64,000 bases of DNA. Origin: an uncultured Rhodospirillales bacterium (GTDB taxonomy: Bacteria; Pseudomonadota; Alphaproteobacteria; Acetobacterales; Acetobacteraceae). The stretch lies in the NCBI GenBank assembly GCA_903844135.1, contig CAIMSN010000127.1, positions 1-64,000 on the forward strand. Direction: 5' to 3'. Below the pieces are notes generated by a model. It did no database searches. It worked only from the letters and a program-made list of their open reading frames with translations, and had not been told where the DNA came from. Position numbers and translations under genes: made by a program. Positions 31,921 through 42,551 of this stretch are shown in pieces; positions within the stretch are counted from its first letter, which is position 1; each line of letters opens with the position of its first letter.

Positions 31921-33309
31921 TCAGATCGTCGCTGCGCGGGTGTTCATCATCCCCACGAAGCGCTCGAAGAGATAGAAACTGTCGGAGGGCCCGGGGCTCG
32001 CCTCCGGATGGTACTGCACCGAGAAGGCCGGCAGACGGGTGCTGGCGATCCCCTCGTTGGAGCCGTCGAACAGGCTCACATGGGTGATCCTCACATCGTC
32101 GGGCAGCGTCGCGCCATCCACCGCGAAGCCGTGATTCTGGCTGGTGATCTCGACCCGCCCGGTCGCCAGGTCCTGCACCGGCTGGTTGGCGCCGCGATGG
32201 CCCTGGTCGAGCTTGTAGGTCTTCGCACCCAGCGCCAGACCCAGCAACTGGTGCCCGAGACAGATCCCGAACACCGGCGTGCCGGCCTCCAGCACGCCAC
32301 GGATCGCCGGCACCGCGTACTCCGCCGTCGCCGCCGGGTCGCCCGGTCCGTTGGACAGGAACACCCCGTCCGGCCGGTGCGCCAGGATCTCCTCCGCCGT
32401 CGCCGTCGCCGGCACCACCGTCACCGCGCAGCCCGCCTGCACCAGGCAGCGCAGGATGTTGCGCTTGGCGCCGTAATCCACCGCCACCACCCGCCTGGCG
32501 GATGCGCCCGGCCCGCGCGGCGCGCTGCCGTCGCCGGTCCAGGTGCCCTGGTCCCACACATAGCTCTGGGTGCAGGAGACGCGCCTGGCCAGGTCCATGC
32601 CCTCGAGCCCGGGCCAGTCGGTCGCCGCGCGGCGCAGCGCGGCCAGGTCGACCCTGCCGTCGGCCGGGAAGCTCAGCACCGCGCTCTGCGGCCCGCGGTC
32701 GCGGATGCGCCGGGTCAGCGCGCGGGTGTCGACGCCGCAGATCCCGGGGATCCCCCGCGCCGCCAGCCAACCGTCCAGCGTCTGCGCCGAGCGCCAGTTC
32801 GACGGCTCGGTCAGCGCCTCCTTCACCACCAGCCCGCACGCCGCGACCGTGGTGGCCTCGTCATCCTCGGCGGTGGTCCCCACGTTGCCGACATGCGGAA
32901 AGGTGAAGGTGATGATCTGGCCGGCGAAGGACGGATCGGTGAGGGTCTCCTGGTACCCGCTCATGCCGGTCGAGAAGCAGATCTCGCCCACCGACCGGGC
33001 GCCGTCGGTGCGCGCGCCGAAGCCGCGTCCCCAGAGCACGGTTCCATCCGCCAGGACGAGCGCCGCGGTGGCCCCGGCGGGCGTTTCGTCCTGGGCATCG
33101 GTCATGCTGGGCTCCGGGGCAGGGGAAGTCGCGGGTTGCAGATCGGCGACGGTCAGGTCGGTGGCGCCGAGGATCGCGGTCCAGTGCTTCGGCGGCACCG
33201 CGCGCGCCTGGCGCCATTTGCGGATCGCCTCGGTGCCGACGCCGGTCAGGCGCGCCGCCTGCGCCGGTCCGCCCAGCCGTTCCAGAATCGTCTCGACAGA
33301 GAGCGTCAT
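31921..33309 (-). CDS. carA: Carbamoyl-phosphate synthase small subunit with N-terminal HTH-like extension
   Basis: CarA body [21 protein letters not shown]...[32 protein letters not shown]-terminal [58 protein letters not shown] in frame with no stop. Confidence 0.92.
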   Translation of the reverse strand: MTLSVETILERLGGPAQAARLTGVGTEAIRKWRQARAVPPKHWTAILGATDLTVADLQPATSPAPEPSMTDAQDETPAGATAALVLADGTVLWGRGFGARTDGARSVGEICFSTGMSGYQETLTDPSFAGQIITFTFPHVGNVGTTAEDDEATTVAACGLVVKEALTEPSNWRSAQTLDGWLAARGIPGICGVDTRALTRRIRDRGPQSAVLSFPADGRVDLAALRRAATDWPGLEGMDLARRVSCTQSYVWDQGTWTGDGSAPRGPGASARRVVAVDYGAKRNILRCLVQAGCAVTVVPATATAEEILAHRPDGVFLSNGPGDPAATAEYAVPAIRGVLEAGTPVFGICLGHQLLGLALGAKTYKLDQGHRGANQPVQDLATGRVEITSQNHGFAVDGATLPDDVRITHVSLFDGSNEGIASTRLPAFSVQYHPEASPGPSDSFYLFERFVGMMNTRAATI

Positions 33310-33361
33310 GCCATAGGACCTTCCCGTCTCGCTGCGCAGGCAGTAGCAAGCCCGGCAGACA

Positions 33362-33380
33362 GTGGGAAGAAAATTCCCAC
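33362..33380. promoter_or_regulatory. Inverted repeat GTGGGAA-GAAAA-TTCCCAC in the carA/yqeY divergent intergenic region
   Basis: Perfect 7-bp arms, 5-bp spacer. Confidence 0.5.
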
Positions 33381-33401
33381 ACTCATTTCCGGAGACCAGA
33401 C

Positions 33402-33860
33402 ATGACATTGCGCGACCGCTTCTCCGACAGCCTCAAGAGCGCGATGAAGGCCAAGGACGCGCCCCGCCTCTCGACGCTCCGCATGATCACCGCCCGTCTC
33501 AAGGACCTGGACATCGCCGCCCGGCCGAAGGGGATCGAACGGATCCCCGACGACGAGATCGTGTCGATGCTGCGCAACATGGTGAAGTCCCGCGCCGAGG
33601 CCGCCGCGCTGTATCTCCAGGGCGGCCGCGGCGAGCTCGCCGCCAAGGAGGATGCCGAGATCGTGGTGATCGAGGAGTTCCTGCCGGCGCCGATGGACGA
33701 GGCCGCGCTGGTCCGCGCGGTCGCCGACGCGGTGGCCGAGACCGGCGCCGCGTCGATGAAGGACATGGGCAAGGTGATGGGCGCGCTGAAGGCGACGCAC
33801 GGCGCCGACCTCGATCTCGGCCGCGCCAACGCGCTGGTGAAGGCGCGCCTCTCGGCGTAA
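33402..33860 (+). CDS. GatB/YqeY domain-containing protein
   Basis: MTLRDRFSDSLKSAMKAKDAPRLSTLRMITARLKD...IVVIEEFLPAPMDEAALV...MKDMGKVMGALKATHGADLDLGRANALVKARL. Confidence 0.93.
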   Translation: MTLRDRFSDSLKSAMKAKDAPRLSTLRMITARLKDLDIAARPKGIERIPDDEIVSMLRNMVKSRAEAAALYLQGGRGELAAKEDAEIVVIEEFLPAPMDEAALVRAVADAVAETGAASMKDMGKVMGALKATHGADLDLGRANALVKARLSA

Positions 33861-35788
33861 TGGCGTTCGATCCCGCCTTTCTCGACGAGCTGCGCGCCCG
33901 CACCCCGATCGCGGCGGTGGTCGGGCGCAAGACCAAGCTGGTGCGCTCCGGGCGCCAGTTCAAAGCCTGCTGCCCGTTCCACGGCGAGAAGACCCCTTCC
34001 TTCTACGTCTATGACGACCATTTCCACTGCTTCGGCTGCGGTGTGCATGGCGACGCGATCTCGTTCGTGATGCAGGCGGAGGGGCGCTCGTTCCTGGAGG
34101 CGGTCGAGGCGCTGGCCGGCGAGGCCGGGATCGCGGTGCCCAGGCAGGCCCCGGCCGATCGCGGACGCGCGGAGCGGGCGCGGACCCTCACCGATGTGCT
34201 GGAGGCGGCGCAGGCCGGCTACGTGGCGCGGCTGCACCGTCCGGAAGGCCGCGAGGGTCTGGCCTACCTGCGCGCCCGCTCGCTGTCCGACGCCACCATC
34301 GCGGCGCAGGGTCTGGGCTGGTCCGGCGATGGTCGCGGCGCGCTGCTGGCCGAGCTCGCGGCGCAGGGCTTTGCCGCCGAGCTGGTCGCCGAGGCCGGCC
34401 TGATGCGGCTCGACGAGGAGGGCCGGCCCAAGGGCGAGCTGTTCTTCAACCGCGTCACCTTCCCGATCCGCGACCGTCGCGGCGGCCTGATCAGTTTCGG
34501 CGGCCGCATCCTCGGCGACGGCCAGCCGAAATACCTGAACGGCCCGGAGACCCCGCTCTTCGTCAAGCGCCGCACCCTGTATGGCCTCGATCGGGCGCAG
34601 TCCGCGTTGCGGGCGGTGCGTCCCGGCGAGGCGGGCGGCGGCGCCCGGCGCACCCTGCTCGTGGTCGAGGGCTACATGGACGTGATCGCCCTGCACCAGG
34701 CCGGTTTCGCCGGAGCGGTGGCGCCGCTCGGCACCGCGCTCACCGCCGAGCAGCTCGAGGCGCTGTGGCGCACGGCGCCGGCGCCGGTGCTGTGTTTCGA
34801 CGGCGACAAGGCCGGACGCAACGCCGCCAGGAAGGCGGCCGAGACCGCGCTGCCGCTGCTGGACCCGGAGCGCACGCTGCGCTTCGTACGCCTGCCGGAG
34901 GGCGAGGATCCGGACAGCCTGCTCGCCAGGCGGGGCGCGCAGGCGATGGCGGCGGAGATCGACGCGGCGCAACCGCTGGCCGACCTGCTGTTCGGCCTGC
35001 TCGCCGAGGGGGTGCCGCGTGACGCCGGGCCGGAGCAGCGGGCCGGGCTCTACGCCAGACTGACCGAAGCCGCAGCGACGATCGGGCACAGGGGGCTGGC
35101 CGCGGAATATCGGCGCACCCTGCAGCAGCATTTCTTCGCGTCGTTCACCGCGCCGCGCGGCCAGGGGAGGGCGTTCGGCAGGCCCGGTGCGACGCTGGGC
35201 GCGAGGTCGGGTACGACCCTGGGCGCGACTTTGGGCGCGAAGAAGAGGGTCGCGCCTGGCGTGGACAGGCATCACGAGCGCCTCCGGACTATGCTCGCGA
35301 TCCTGCTGCGTCATCCAGAGGTGCTGCACGACGTGGAGCAGGCTTTCTGCCAGCTCGACCTGCCGGACGGCATGGCGCGGGTCAGGGCTGCCTTGCTGGA
35401 CTGGGCGGGCTCGTCCGAAGCCGGGCTCGAAGCCGCTTCGGGGGATGTCGCCGCCGGTCCCGGGCGCTCGCCGTCTCTTGACTCGGCAGGGCTCATAGCC
35501 CACCTCCACTCGGCCGGATTATCGGCCCAGCTCGACGCCGTCCTGGCGCCCAGCCCACTGCCGGTCGCGGCGGCCGCCGCCGGGGATGTGATGCCGGCCG
35601 ACGCCGAGGCCGCCTGGTGGCAGTTTTTCGGGTTCGTGAATGCCGACGGGCTGCGCGAGCAGGTCGCCTCGGCGGAACGGCTTCTGACGGAGCGGTGGGA
35701 TCCGGCGGCTCAGAAGCAGTTGATCTTGTTAAAGTCCGCCCTGTCCGCGGTCGAGCGCGGTGAACAAGCGGGCGACGGAGACGTATAG
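33860..35788 (+). CDS. dnaG: DNA primase
   Basis: Zn finger CPFHGEKTPSFYVYDDHFHCFGCG, Toprim VVEGYMDVIALHQAGF, FDGDKAGRNAA. Confidence 0.96.
   Translation: MAFDPAFLDELRARTPIAAVVGRKTKLVRSGRQFKACCPFHGEKTPSFYVYDDHFHCFGCGVHGDAISFVMQAEGRSFLEAVEALAGEAGIAVPRQAPADRGRAERARTLTDVLEAAQAGYVARLHRPEGREGLAYLRARSLSDATIAAQGLGWSGDGRGALLAELAAQGFAAELVAEAGLMRLDEEGRPKGELFFNRVTFPIRDRRGGLISFGGRILGDGQPKYLNGPETPLFVKRRTLYGLDRAQSALRAVRPGEAGGGARRTLLVVEGYMDVIALHQAGFAGAVAPLGTALTAEQLEALWRTAPAPVLCFDGDKAGRNAARKAAETALPLLDPERTLRFVRLPEGEDPDSLLARRGAQAMAAEIDAAQPLADLLFGLLAEGVPRDAGPEQRAGLYARLTEAAATIGHRGLAAEYRRTLQQHFFASFTAPRGQGRAFGRPGATLGARSGTTLGATLGAKKRVAPGVDRHHERLRTMLAILLRHPEVLHDVEQAFCQLDLPDGMARVRAALLDWAGSSEAGLEAASGDVAAGPGRSPSLDSAGLIAHLHSAGLSAQLDAVLAPSPLPVAAAAAGDVMPADAEAAWWQFFGFVNADGLREQVASAERLLTERWDPAAQKQLILLKSALSAVERGEQAGDGDV
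35189..35236. repeat. 4 x 12-bp degenerate in-frame tandem repeat in dnaG linker
   Basis: gcgacgctgggc / gcgaggtcgggt / acgaccctgggc / gcgactttgggc encoding ATLG ARSG TTLG ATLG. Confidence 0.8.
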
Positions 35789-35848
35789 CATGCAAGCCGC
35801 CGGACTTGCGCGGTTCGGTCGGCGGGTCGGTTTGGAGTTGGGTTAAGC

Positions 35849-37804
<1,956 letters not shown>

Positions 37805-37848
37805 AGCCCGTCTCGCACCGCGCGCCCTAACGTCCAGAGCCGAAGCAG

Positions 37849-38421
37849 ATGCTGACCATGGGGGATACGACCCGGATCGCTGTGGACGTGACTTTCCTGC
37901 GCCTCGATCCGGGCGTGACCGGGCAGCCGGTCCCGGCGCTTCCGCCCGACGTGTCGCTGGTACGGGTCGCAGCACCCAGCGTCGCCTTCTATCGCTATCT
38001 CTACGGCACCGTGGGCGGCGCCTATTGCTGGTGGCTGCGTCGCGTGGCGCCGGATGCCGAGATCGCCGCGCTGATGGCCGACCCGTCGATCCAGATCCAT
38101 GTCGCGATGCGCGGTGGCGAGCCGGCGGGTTTCTTCGAACTCGATTCGCGCGCCGGAAGCGACGTGAATATCGGCTATTTCGGCCTGATGCCGCATGCGG
38201 TCGGCACCGGGATCGGCGCCGCCCTGCTGGGCGAGGCGATCCGCATCGCCAGGGCGGCGAGCCGCAGCGGCAGTGTCCGGGTCAATACCTGCACCGCCGA
38301 TCATCCGCGCGCCCTGCCGACCTATCTGCGCGCCGGATTCCGTCCGCTGCGCACGGTCCGGGAGATCTGGGACATTCCCGACCGGCTCGGGCTTGCGATA
38401 CCGGACCGGCTGCGGGCCTGA
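37849..38421 (+). CDS. GNAT-family N-acetyltransferase
   Basis: AGFFELDSRAGSDVNIGYFGLMPHAVGTGIGAALLGEAIRIA...VNTCTADHPRALPTYLRAGFRPLRTVREIW. Confidence 0.9.
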   Translation: MLTMGDTTRIAVDVTFLRLDPGVTGQPVPALPPDVSLVRVAAPSVAFYRYLYGTVGGAYCWWLRRVAPDAEIAALMADPSIQIHVAMRGGEPAGFFELDSRAGSDVNIGYFGLMPHAVGTGIGAALLGEAIRIARAASRSGSVRVNTCTADHPRALPTYLRAGFRPLRTVREIWDIPDRLGLAIPDRLRA

Positions 38422-38425
38422 GCGC

Positions 38426-39220
38426 ATGAGCCCGCCGCCGCTCATCGATGCGCCGCGGGTCAGGCTGTTTGTGCCGTCGCGCGCCTGGGGCGGCCGGCGG
38501 CGACGCGAGATCCTGCTGGCGGCCGCGGCGATCGCCGTGCTGGCGCACGTGCTGGCGGTGCTGGCGATCCTGGCCGCGCAGCGCCTGTCGCCGCATCCGG
38601 CCGCTGTGCCGCCCCTGGCGCAGGACCCGCCGACCATCGAGATGGTCGAGGATCAGAACCGCTATGCCGGCGGCTCCAAGCCGACCCCGCCGGCCACGCC
38701 CACCCCGCCCGCGCCGCCGGCGCCGCCCGCGCCGCCGAAGCAGGCCGGGGCGCCCGACCCCTCCGACCTGCAGCCGCCGGCACCGGCGACGGCGGACGAG
38801 ACCACGCCGCCGGACGCGAAGAAATCGCCCGATCCGCAACCGCCGGCGCCATCGCCGACGCCGCAGGCGCAGCAGCAGCAGCCGGAGGTCGCGCTCGACC
38901 CGGCCGACGGTCTTGGCTACGGCCACCAGGACGATCCGCACATCATCCCGGCCTCGCCCGACAGCCACGCCAACAAGATGCCGCCCTATCCGCGCGCCGC
39001 CGGACGACGCGGCGAGGAGGGCTCGGTGCAGATGCTGGTCAGGATCGCCGCCGACGGCTCGGTGGAGGGCATCGATGTCGCGGTCAGTTCCGGCTATCCG
39101 GACCTGGACGAGACCGCGACCAGGGCGGTGTCGCACTGGCATTTCCGCCCGGCGATCCGCGACGGCGTGCCGGTGCCGACGCAGATGATGCAGGTGTTCA
39201 ACTACCATATCGATCGCTAG
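38426..39220 (+). CDS. TonB family protein (energy transducer TonB-like)
   Basis: N-terminal TM, proline-rich linker, C-terminal PPYPRAAGRRGEEGSVQMLVRIAADGSVEGIDVAVSSGYPDLDETATRAVSHWHFRPA. Confidence 0.9.
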   Translation: MSPPPLIDAPRVRLFVPSRAWGGRRRREILLAAAAIAVLAHVLAVLAILAAQRLSPHPAAVPPLAQDPPTIEMVEDQNRYAGGSKPTPPATPTPPAPPAPPAPPKQAGAPDPSDLQPPAPATADETTPPDAKKSPDPQPPAPSPTPQAQQQQPEVALDPADGLGYGHQDDPHIIPASPDSHANKMPPYPRAAGRRGEEGSVQMLVRIAADGSVEGIDVAVSSGYPDLDETATRAVSHWHFRPAIRDGVPVPTQMMQVFNYHIDR

Positions 39221-39321
39221 CAGCAGGTCGCCCGCCCGGGAGCCCGGCAACAAACCCCGGCCACCGCCCGGCGGGCTGGCCCGGACCCGGCGATGTCGTC
39301 TAAACTCCCAACGCAACGAAG

Positions 39322-40449
39322 GTGGTGTGCATGGTCTCGCGCGTGGCGATCATTGGGGCCGGCTGGTATGGCTGCCATCTGGGCAGTTCGCTCAAGGCGC
39401 TCGGCTTCGAGGTGCGCGTGTTCGAGCAGCATCACCGCCCGCTGCACGAGGCGTCCGGCAACAACCAGTTCCGCCTGCATCTGGGCTTCCACTATCCGCG
39501 CCATCACGGCACCAGGGTGCAGTCGCGTGACGGGTTCATGCGCTTCATGGAGCGCTATCCGCAGCTCTCGCGCGAGATCTCGGAGAACATCTACGCCGTG
39601 CCGAAGGCGGAGAGCCTGATCGACTTCGCCACCTACCGCCTGATCATGACCTCCACCGGCATCGATTTCCGCGAGCAGAGCGACACCTCGATCCCGATCC
39701 GCGAAATCGCCGGGCTGATGCTGACCGGCGAACGGGTGCTGCTGATCGAGCATGCCAGGCGCTATTTCGTCGATCTGCTCGGCGACAGCCTCGTGTTGAA
39801 CCACCGCGTGACGTCGATCGAGGAGACCGCGGATCACGTCGTGGTCGAGGGCGAGCCGTACGACCTGCTGATCGACGCGAGCTGGGGACAGCAGCTCGGC
39901 ATGCCGATGCCGTTCTTCTACGAGCCGACCATGCTGCTCTATTACGAGACCGACCACGCCTTCCCGGCGGTCACGTTCGTCGACGGGCCGCTCTGCTCGG
40001 TGTACCCGACCGAGGATCCCAACATCTACACGCTGTCGAGCGTGCCGCACACGCCGCTGGCCCGCGTCACCGATGCTGTCGAGGCGCAGAGGATTCGCGA
40101 CAGCGTGTCGTCCGACACGGTGAGCGCCAAGGTTGCGGCGATGGAGGAGCAGGTCTCGCGCTACCTGCCGACCTTCAAAGAGAGCTTCCGCTTCGTCGGT
40201 CCGCAGTTGGCGATCAAGACCAAGCCGGTCGGCAATTTCGACGACCGGAGCTGTTCGGTGTTCCGGCGCGGCCGCATCTTCCATGTCATGTCTGGCAAGA
40301 TCGACACCATCTTCTTCGCCATGGAGCGCATCCTGGCCTTCGTCGAGAGCAGCCGCGAGCAATCCTTCTCGCCGCTCGCCAGCCCGCTGCGACGCGATAT
40401 CGTCAAGCGCGGCCTGCAGACCCGCGAACACGGCCAGGGAGCCGCCTGA
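39322..40449 (+). CDS. FAD-dependent oxidoreductase (uncharacterised, glycan/sugar-locus type)
   Basis: Rossmann VAIIGAGWYGCHLGSSLKALGFEVRVFEQ, conserved-looking NQFRLHLGFHYPRHHGT segment; start may be 39331. Confidence 0.83.
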   Translation: MVCMVSRVAIIGAGWYGCHLGSSLKALGFEVRVFEQHHRPLHEASGNNQFRLHLGFHYPRHHGTRVQSRDGFMRFMERYPQLSREISENIYAVPKAESLIDFATYRLIMTSTGIDFREQSDTSIPIREIAGLMLTGERVLLIEHARRYFVDLLGDSLVLNHRVTSIEETADHVVVEGEPYDLLIDASWGQQLGMPMPFFYEPTMLLYYETDHAFPAVTFVDGPLCSVYPTEDPNIYTLSSVPHTPLARVTDAVEAQRIRDSVSSDTVSAKVAAMEEQVSRYLPTFKESFRFVGPQLAIKTKPVGNFDDRSCSVFRRGRIFHVMSGKIDTIFFAMERILAFVESSREQSFSPLASPLRRDIVKRGLQTREHGQGAA

Positions 40450-40450
40450 C

Positions 40451-41227
40451 ATGAGCGAACGTGCCCTGATCGGCCATACCGGCTTCGTCGGCTCCAACCT
40501 GGTCTCGCAGCAGAGCTTCCAGCATCTCTACAACTCGACCAGCATCGGCGCGATCGATGGCAGGCACTTCACCGACGTGGTGTGCGCCGGCGTGTCGGCG
40601 GTGAAATGGTGGGCCAACCAGAATCCCGCAGAGGATCTGGCGAGAATCGAATCGCTGATCGCCCGGCTCGATACCATCACCGCCGACAACTTCACCCTGA
40701 TCTCGACCATCGACGTGTACGCCACGCCGATCGACGTCACCGAGGCCGACCAGCCCCTGCTGGACGGGCTGCACGCCTACGGCGCCAATCGCGCGATGCT
40801 CGAGCGCTGGGTCTCTGATCGCTTCGCCGTCCACCAGATCCTGCGCCTGCCCGCGTTGTTCGGCACCGGGCTGAAGAAGAACGCGATCTACGACCTGATG
40901 CACGACAACCGCATCCAGGTGATCAATCCCGACAGCCGGTTCCAGTGGTATCCGCTGGAGCGGCTGGGCGAGGATCTCGACCTGGCGCGCGAGCGCCATC
41001 TCGGCGTGGTCAATCTCGCTACCGCGCCGCTGTCGATGGAGGAGATCCGCGCCCGTTTCTCCCCCGGCAGCGTCATCGGCGCCGAGGCGGCCCCGGTCGC
41101 CCGCTACGACATGCGCACCCTGCACGATGCGGAGTTCGGCGGCATGCACGGCTACATTCTCGATCGCGAGGGCGTGCTCGCGGCGATGGGCCGCTTCATC
41201 CAGTCCGAGACGGAACCGCGCGCATGA
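40451..41227 (+). CDS. NAD(P)-binding SDR/epimerase-like protein
   Basis: ALIGHTGFVGSNLV (GxxGxxG), LISTIDVYATP, YGANRAMLE at the position of YxxxK, LRLPALFG. Confidence 0.82.
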   Translation: MSERALIGHTGFVGSNLVSQQSFQHLYNSTSIGAIDGRHFTDVVCAGVSAVKWWANQNPAEDLARIESLIARLDTITADNFTLISTIDVYATPIDVTEADQPLLDGLHAYGANRAMLERWVSDRFAVHQILRLPALFGTGLKKNAIYDLMHDNRIQVINPDSRFQWYPLERLGEDLDLARERHLGVVNLATAPLSMEEIRARFSPGSVIGAEAAPVARYDMRTLHDAEFGGMHGYILDREGVLAAMGRFIQSETEPRA

Positions 41228-42039
41228 TCCGGCTGGGCGTGTCCAATCTGGCCTGGCCGTCCGAGGCGGAGGATCGCGCCCTCGCCCTGCTGGCCGAGAA
41301 GGGCGCCCAGGGCGTCGAGGTCGCACCGACCAGGATCGCGCCCTGGGACGAGCTGACGCCGCAGCGCCTCGGCGGGTTCCGCAATGGCTGCCGCGCGGCC
41401 GGCCTGGAGATCAGTTCGCTGCAGGCGGTTTTCTTCGGCAGGCCGGAAGCCACGCTGCTCGCCGACGAGGCCGGGTTCGCCGCCATGCGCGCGCACACCG
41501 AAATCCTGGCCGGCATCGCCGACGCGCTCGGCGCGAAGATCGCCGTGTTCGGCGCGCCACGCTCGCGCCTGCGCGGCGCGCTCGCCGAGGGTGACGCGAT
41601 GCGGCTTGCCGCCGACCGGCTGCGAATCCTGGGCGACATCGCCGCCGAGGGCGGGCTGAGCTTCGGCATGGAGCCGGTGCCGCCGGTGTACGGGGCCGAC
41701 TTCCTGAACCATGCCGCCGACATGATCGCCCTGGTCGCGCTGACCGACCACCCCAACATCCGCGCCCATCTCGACACGGCCTGCGTGTCTCTGGCCGGCG
41801 ACGATCCGTCCGACGCCATCCGCGCCGCGATCCCCAGCCTGGCGCACTACCACATGGCCGAACCCGAGCTCGGTCCGTTCGCCGCGCCGACGCTCGATCA
41901 CGACACGCCCGGCCGCACCCTGCACGCGGTCGGCTACGATGGTTGGGTGGTGATCGAGATGAAGCAGGGCGACGGCGACGGCCTCGACCAGGTCGCCACC
42001 GCGATCGACTACGCCAGGACGCACTACATCCGCGTCTGA
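41224..42039 (+). CDS. Sugar phosphate isomerase/epimerase-like TIM-barrel protein
   Basis: RLGVSNLAWPSEAEDRALALLAEKGAQGVEVAPTRI...FGMEPVPPVYGADFLNHAADMIALV...AHLDTACVSLAGDDP...WVVIEMKQ; ATGA overlap with preceding gene. Confidence 0.85.
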   Translation: MIRLGVSNLAWPSEAEDRALALLAEKGAQGVEVAPTRIAPWDELTPQRLGGFRNGCRAAGLEISSLQAVFFGRPEATLLADEAGFAAMRAHTEILAGIADALGAKIAVFGAPRSRLRGALAEGDAMRLAADRLRILGDIAAEGGLSFGMEPVPPVYGADFLNHAADMIALVALTDHPNIRAHLDTACVSLAGDDPSDAIRAAIPSLAHYHMAEPELGPFAAPTLDHDTPGRTLHAVGYDGWVVIEMKQGDGDGLDQVATAIDYARTHYIRV

Positions 42040-42057
42040 ACAACAATGGAGGCCAGC

Positions 42058-42492
42058 ATGGCCCGCTTTCAAATCGGCGACCACCTGGCGCATCTGAACG
42101 GCTCGCACGACGGCAAGCTGATCGATATCGACGGCAGCACCGCCTATCTGATGCAGGCCAACGGCGTCGAGATCGAATTCCCGCTCGATCAGCTCAAGCC
42201 CTTCGACGCCGCCGCTCCGAAGCAGCCCAGGCCCGGCGCGCCCGCGCAGCCGTACGAGAAACGTCTCAGCCCGGCGCACCAGGCGCTGCTCGCCTCGGTT
42301 CCCGCCACCGTGCTCGCCGCCATCGCCCGGAATTACGACCGCGCCGATCCGCCGGCGCCGTTCGCGTCCCTGTCCGACGTGAAGAGACTGGGCGTGATCC
42401 GCGTCTATCTGCCGCAGGTCGAGCATTCGCTCCTGGTCAACAACATGAAGCTCGTCGTCGCGATGCGCGATCTCGGCAAGGCGGATCGATAG
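42058..42492 (+). CDS. Hypothetical protein (144 aa)
   Basis: GGAGG Shine-Dalgarno at 42048-42052 before ATG 42058; MARFQIGDHLAHLNGSHDGKLIDIDGSTAYLMQANGVEIEFPLDQLKPF. Confidence 0.7.
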   Translation: MARFQIGDHLAHLNGSHDGKLIDIDGSTAYLMQANGVEIEFPLDQLKPFDAAAPKQPRPGAPAQPYEKRLSPAHQALLASVPATVLAAIARNYDRADPPAPFASLSDVKRLGVIRVYLPQVEHSLLVNNMKLVVAMRDLGKADR

Positions 42493-42551
42493 GCCAGGCG
42501 TTCCCGTCATCGCAGGGAGAGGCCGGTTTCGCCTGTCGGCGAACCGGCGGA

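Noticed and set aside
33383-35509. 708-aa minus-strand ORF
   Set aside because: Antisense to yqeY and dnaG, both strongly supported on the plus strand.
38690-38880. Proline/alanine-rich repetitive stretch as a special repeat
   Set aside because: Normal periplasm-spanning Pro-rich linker of a TonB-family protein.
39221-39321. GC-rich hairpins between tonB-like gene and FAD oxidoreductase as a terminator
   Set aside because: Several weak GC palindromes but no T-tract; not distinguishable from base composition.
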